A DNA stretch of 14,839 nucleotides. Source: an uncultured Gammaproteobacteria bacterium. Lineage in GTDB: Bacteria > Pseudomonadota > Gammaproteobacteria > Pseudomonadales > Pseudohongiellaceae. The position numbers were made by a program, and so were the translations under genes. Below the pieces are notes generated by a model that saw only the letters and a program-made list of their open reading frames with translations, was not told where the DNA came from and did no database searches. This document shows positions 14,767-14,839 of the stretch, piece by piece. The stretch spans positions 1-14,839 of the forward strand of contig CALEJT010000016.1 in the NCBI GenBank assembly GCA_937898685.1. Reading direction: 5' to 3'. Each line of letters opens with the position of its first letter. Position 1 is the stretch's first letter.

Positions 14767-14839
14767 GCGCGAGAACTGGGCAGGTTGGGGCCGAGAGTTC
14801 CTCGCAGAGCTCGGACCGTTCGCGCGGGAGCGAGCCAAA

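Noticed and set aside
14767..14839. Start of a further gene after the HigA-like gene
   Set aside because: Only 73 bases remain, with no ribosome site plus start that can be judged.

Overview
The window is high-GC chromosomal DNA of a motile proteobacterium, beta or gamma by eye. Its flagellar and chemotaxis proteins resemble enteric ones: CheZ is present, an FlhC matches the E. coli numbering of its zinc cysteines, and the MCP ends in an xWxxF pentapeptide. RF3 (prfC) fits the same groups. I cannot name a genus. Nothing suggests a phage, plasmid or CRISPR locus. No gene-free stretch exceeds about 185 bases.

Bases 1-9145 are a chemotaxis/flagellar cluster, all on the + strand: cheB, an MCP, cheY, cheZ, flhC, flhB, flhA and fliA. 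A near-consensus sigma-28 promoter lies before cheB, so the sigma factor encoded by fliA at the far end probably drives the chemotaxis genes at the near end. A 15-bp hairpin terminator after flhC separates the upper part from flhB-flhA-fliA. flhC has its own AT-rich leader and probable promoter. No flhD is next to it, and flhF/flhG are absent between flhA and fliA. A degenerate inverted element like an FlhDC box sits before flhB.

Bases 9146-10961 hold prfC (peptide chain release factor 3) with its own sigma-70 promoter. It converges on the following genes through a spacer rich in hairpins.

Bases 10962-14327 are a small accessory locus. On the - strand a GlxA-type AraC regulator (DJ-1 domain plus helix-turn-helix) is followed by an isonitrile-hydratase-like DJ-1 protein with a twin-arginine signal. 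On the + strand, divergently, is a DAACS-type amino acid/dicarboxylate symporter. The shared intergenic region has two TGCCAAA boxes exactly 21 bp apart beside a probable -35 of the regulator operon, and a palindrome beside a probable -10 of the transporter. This locus is the best candidate here for an undescribed system: a regulator and a possibly exported enzyme with the same fold, plus a transporter. The functional link is inference.

The window ends with a HigA-type antitoxin-like gene that has no visible toxin partner and carries an extra C-terminal tail.
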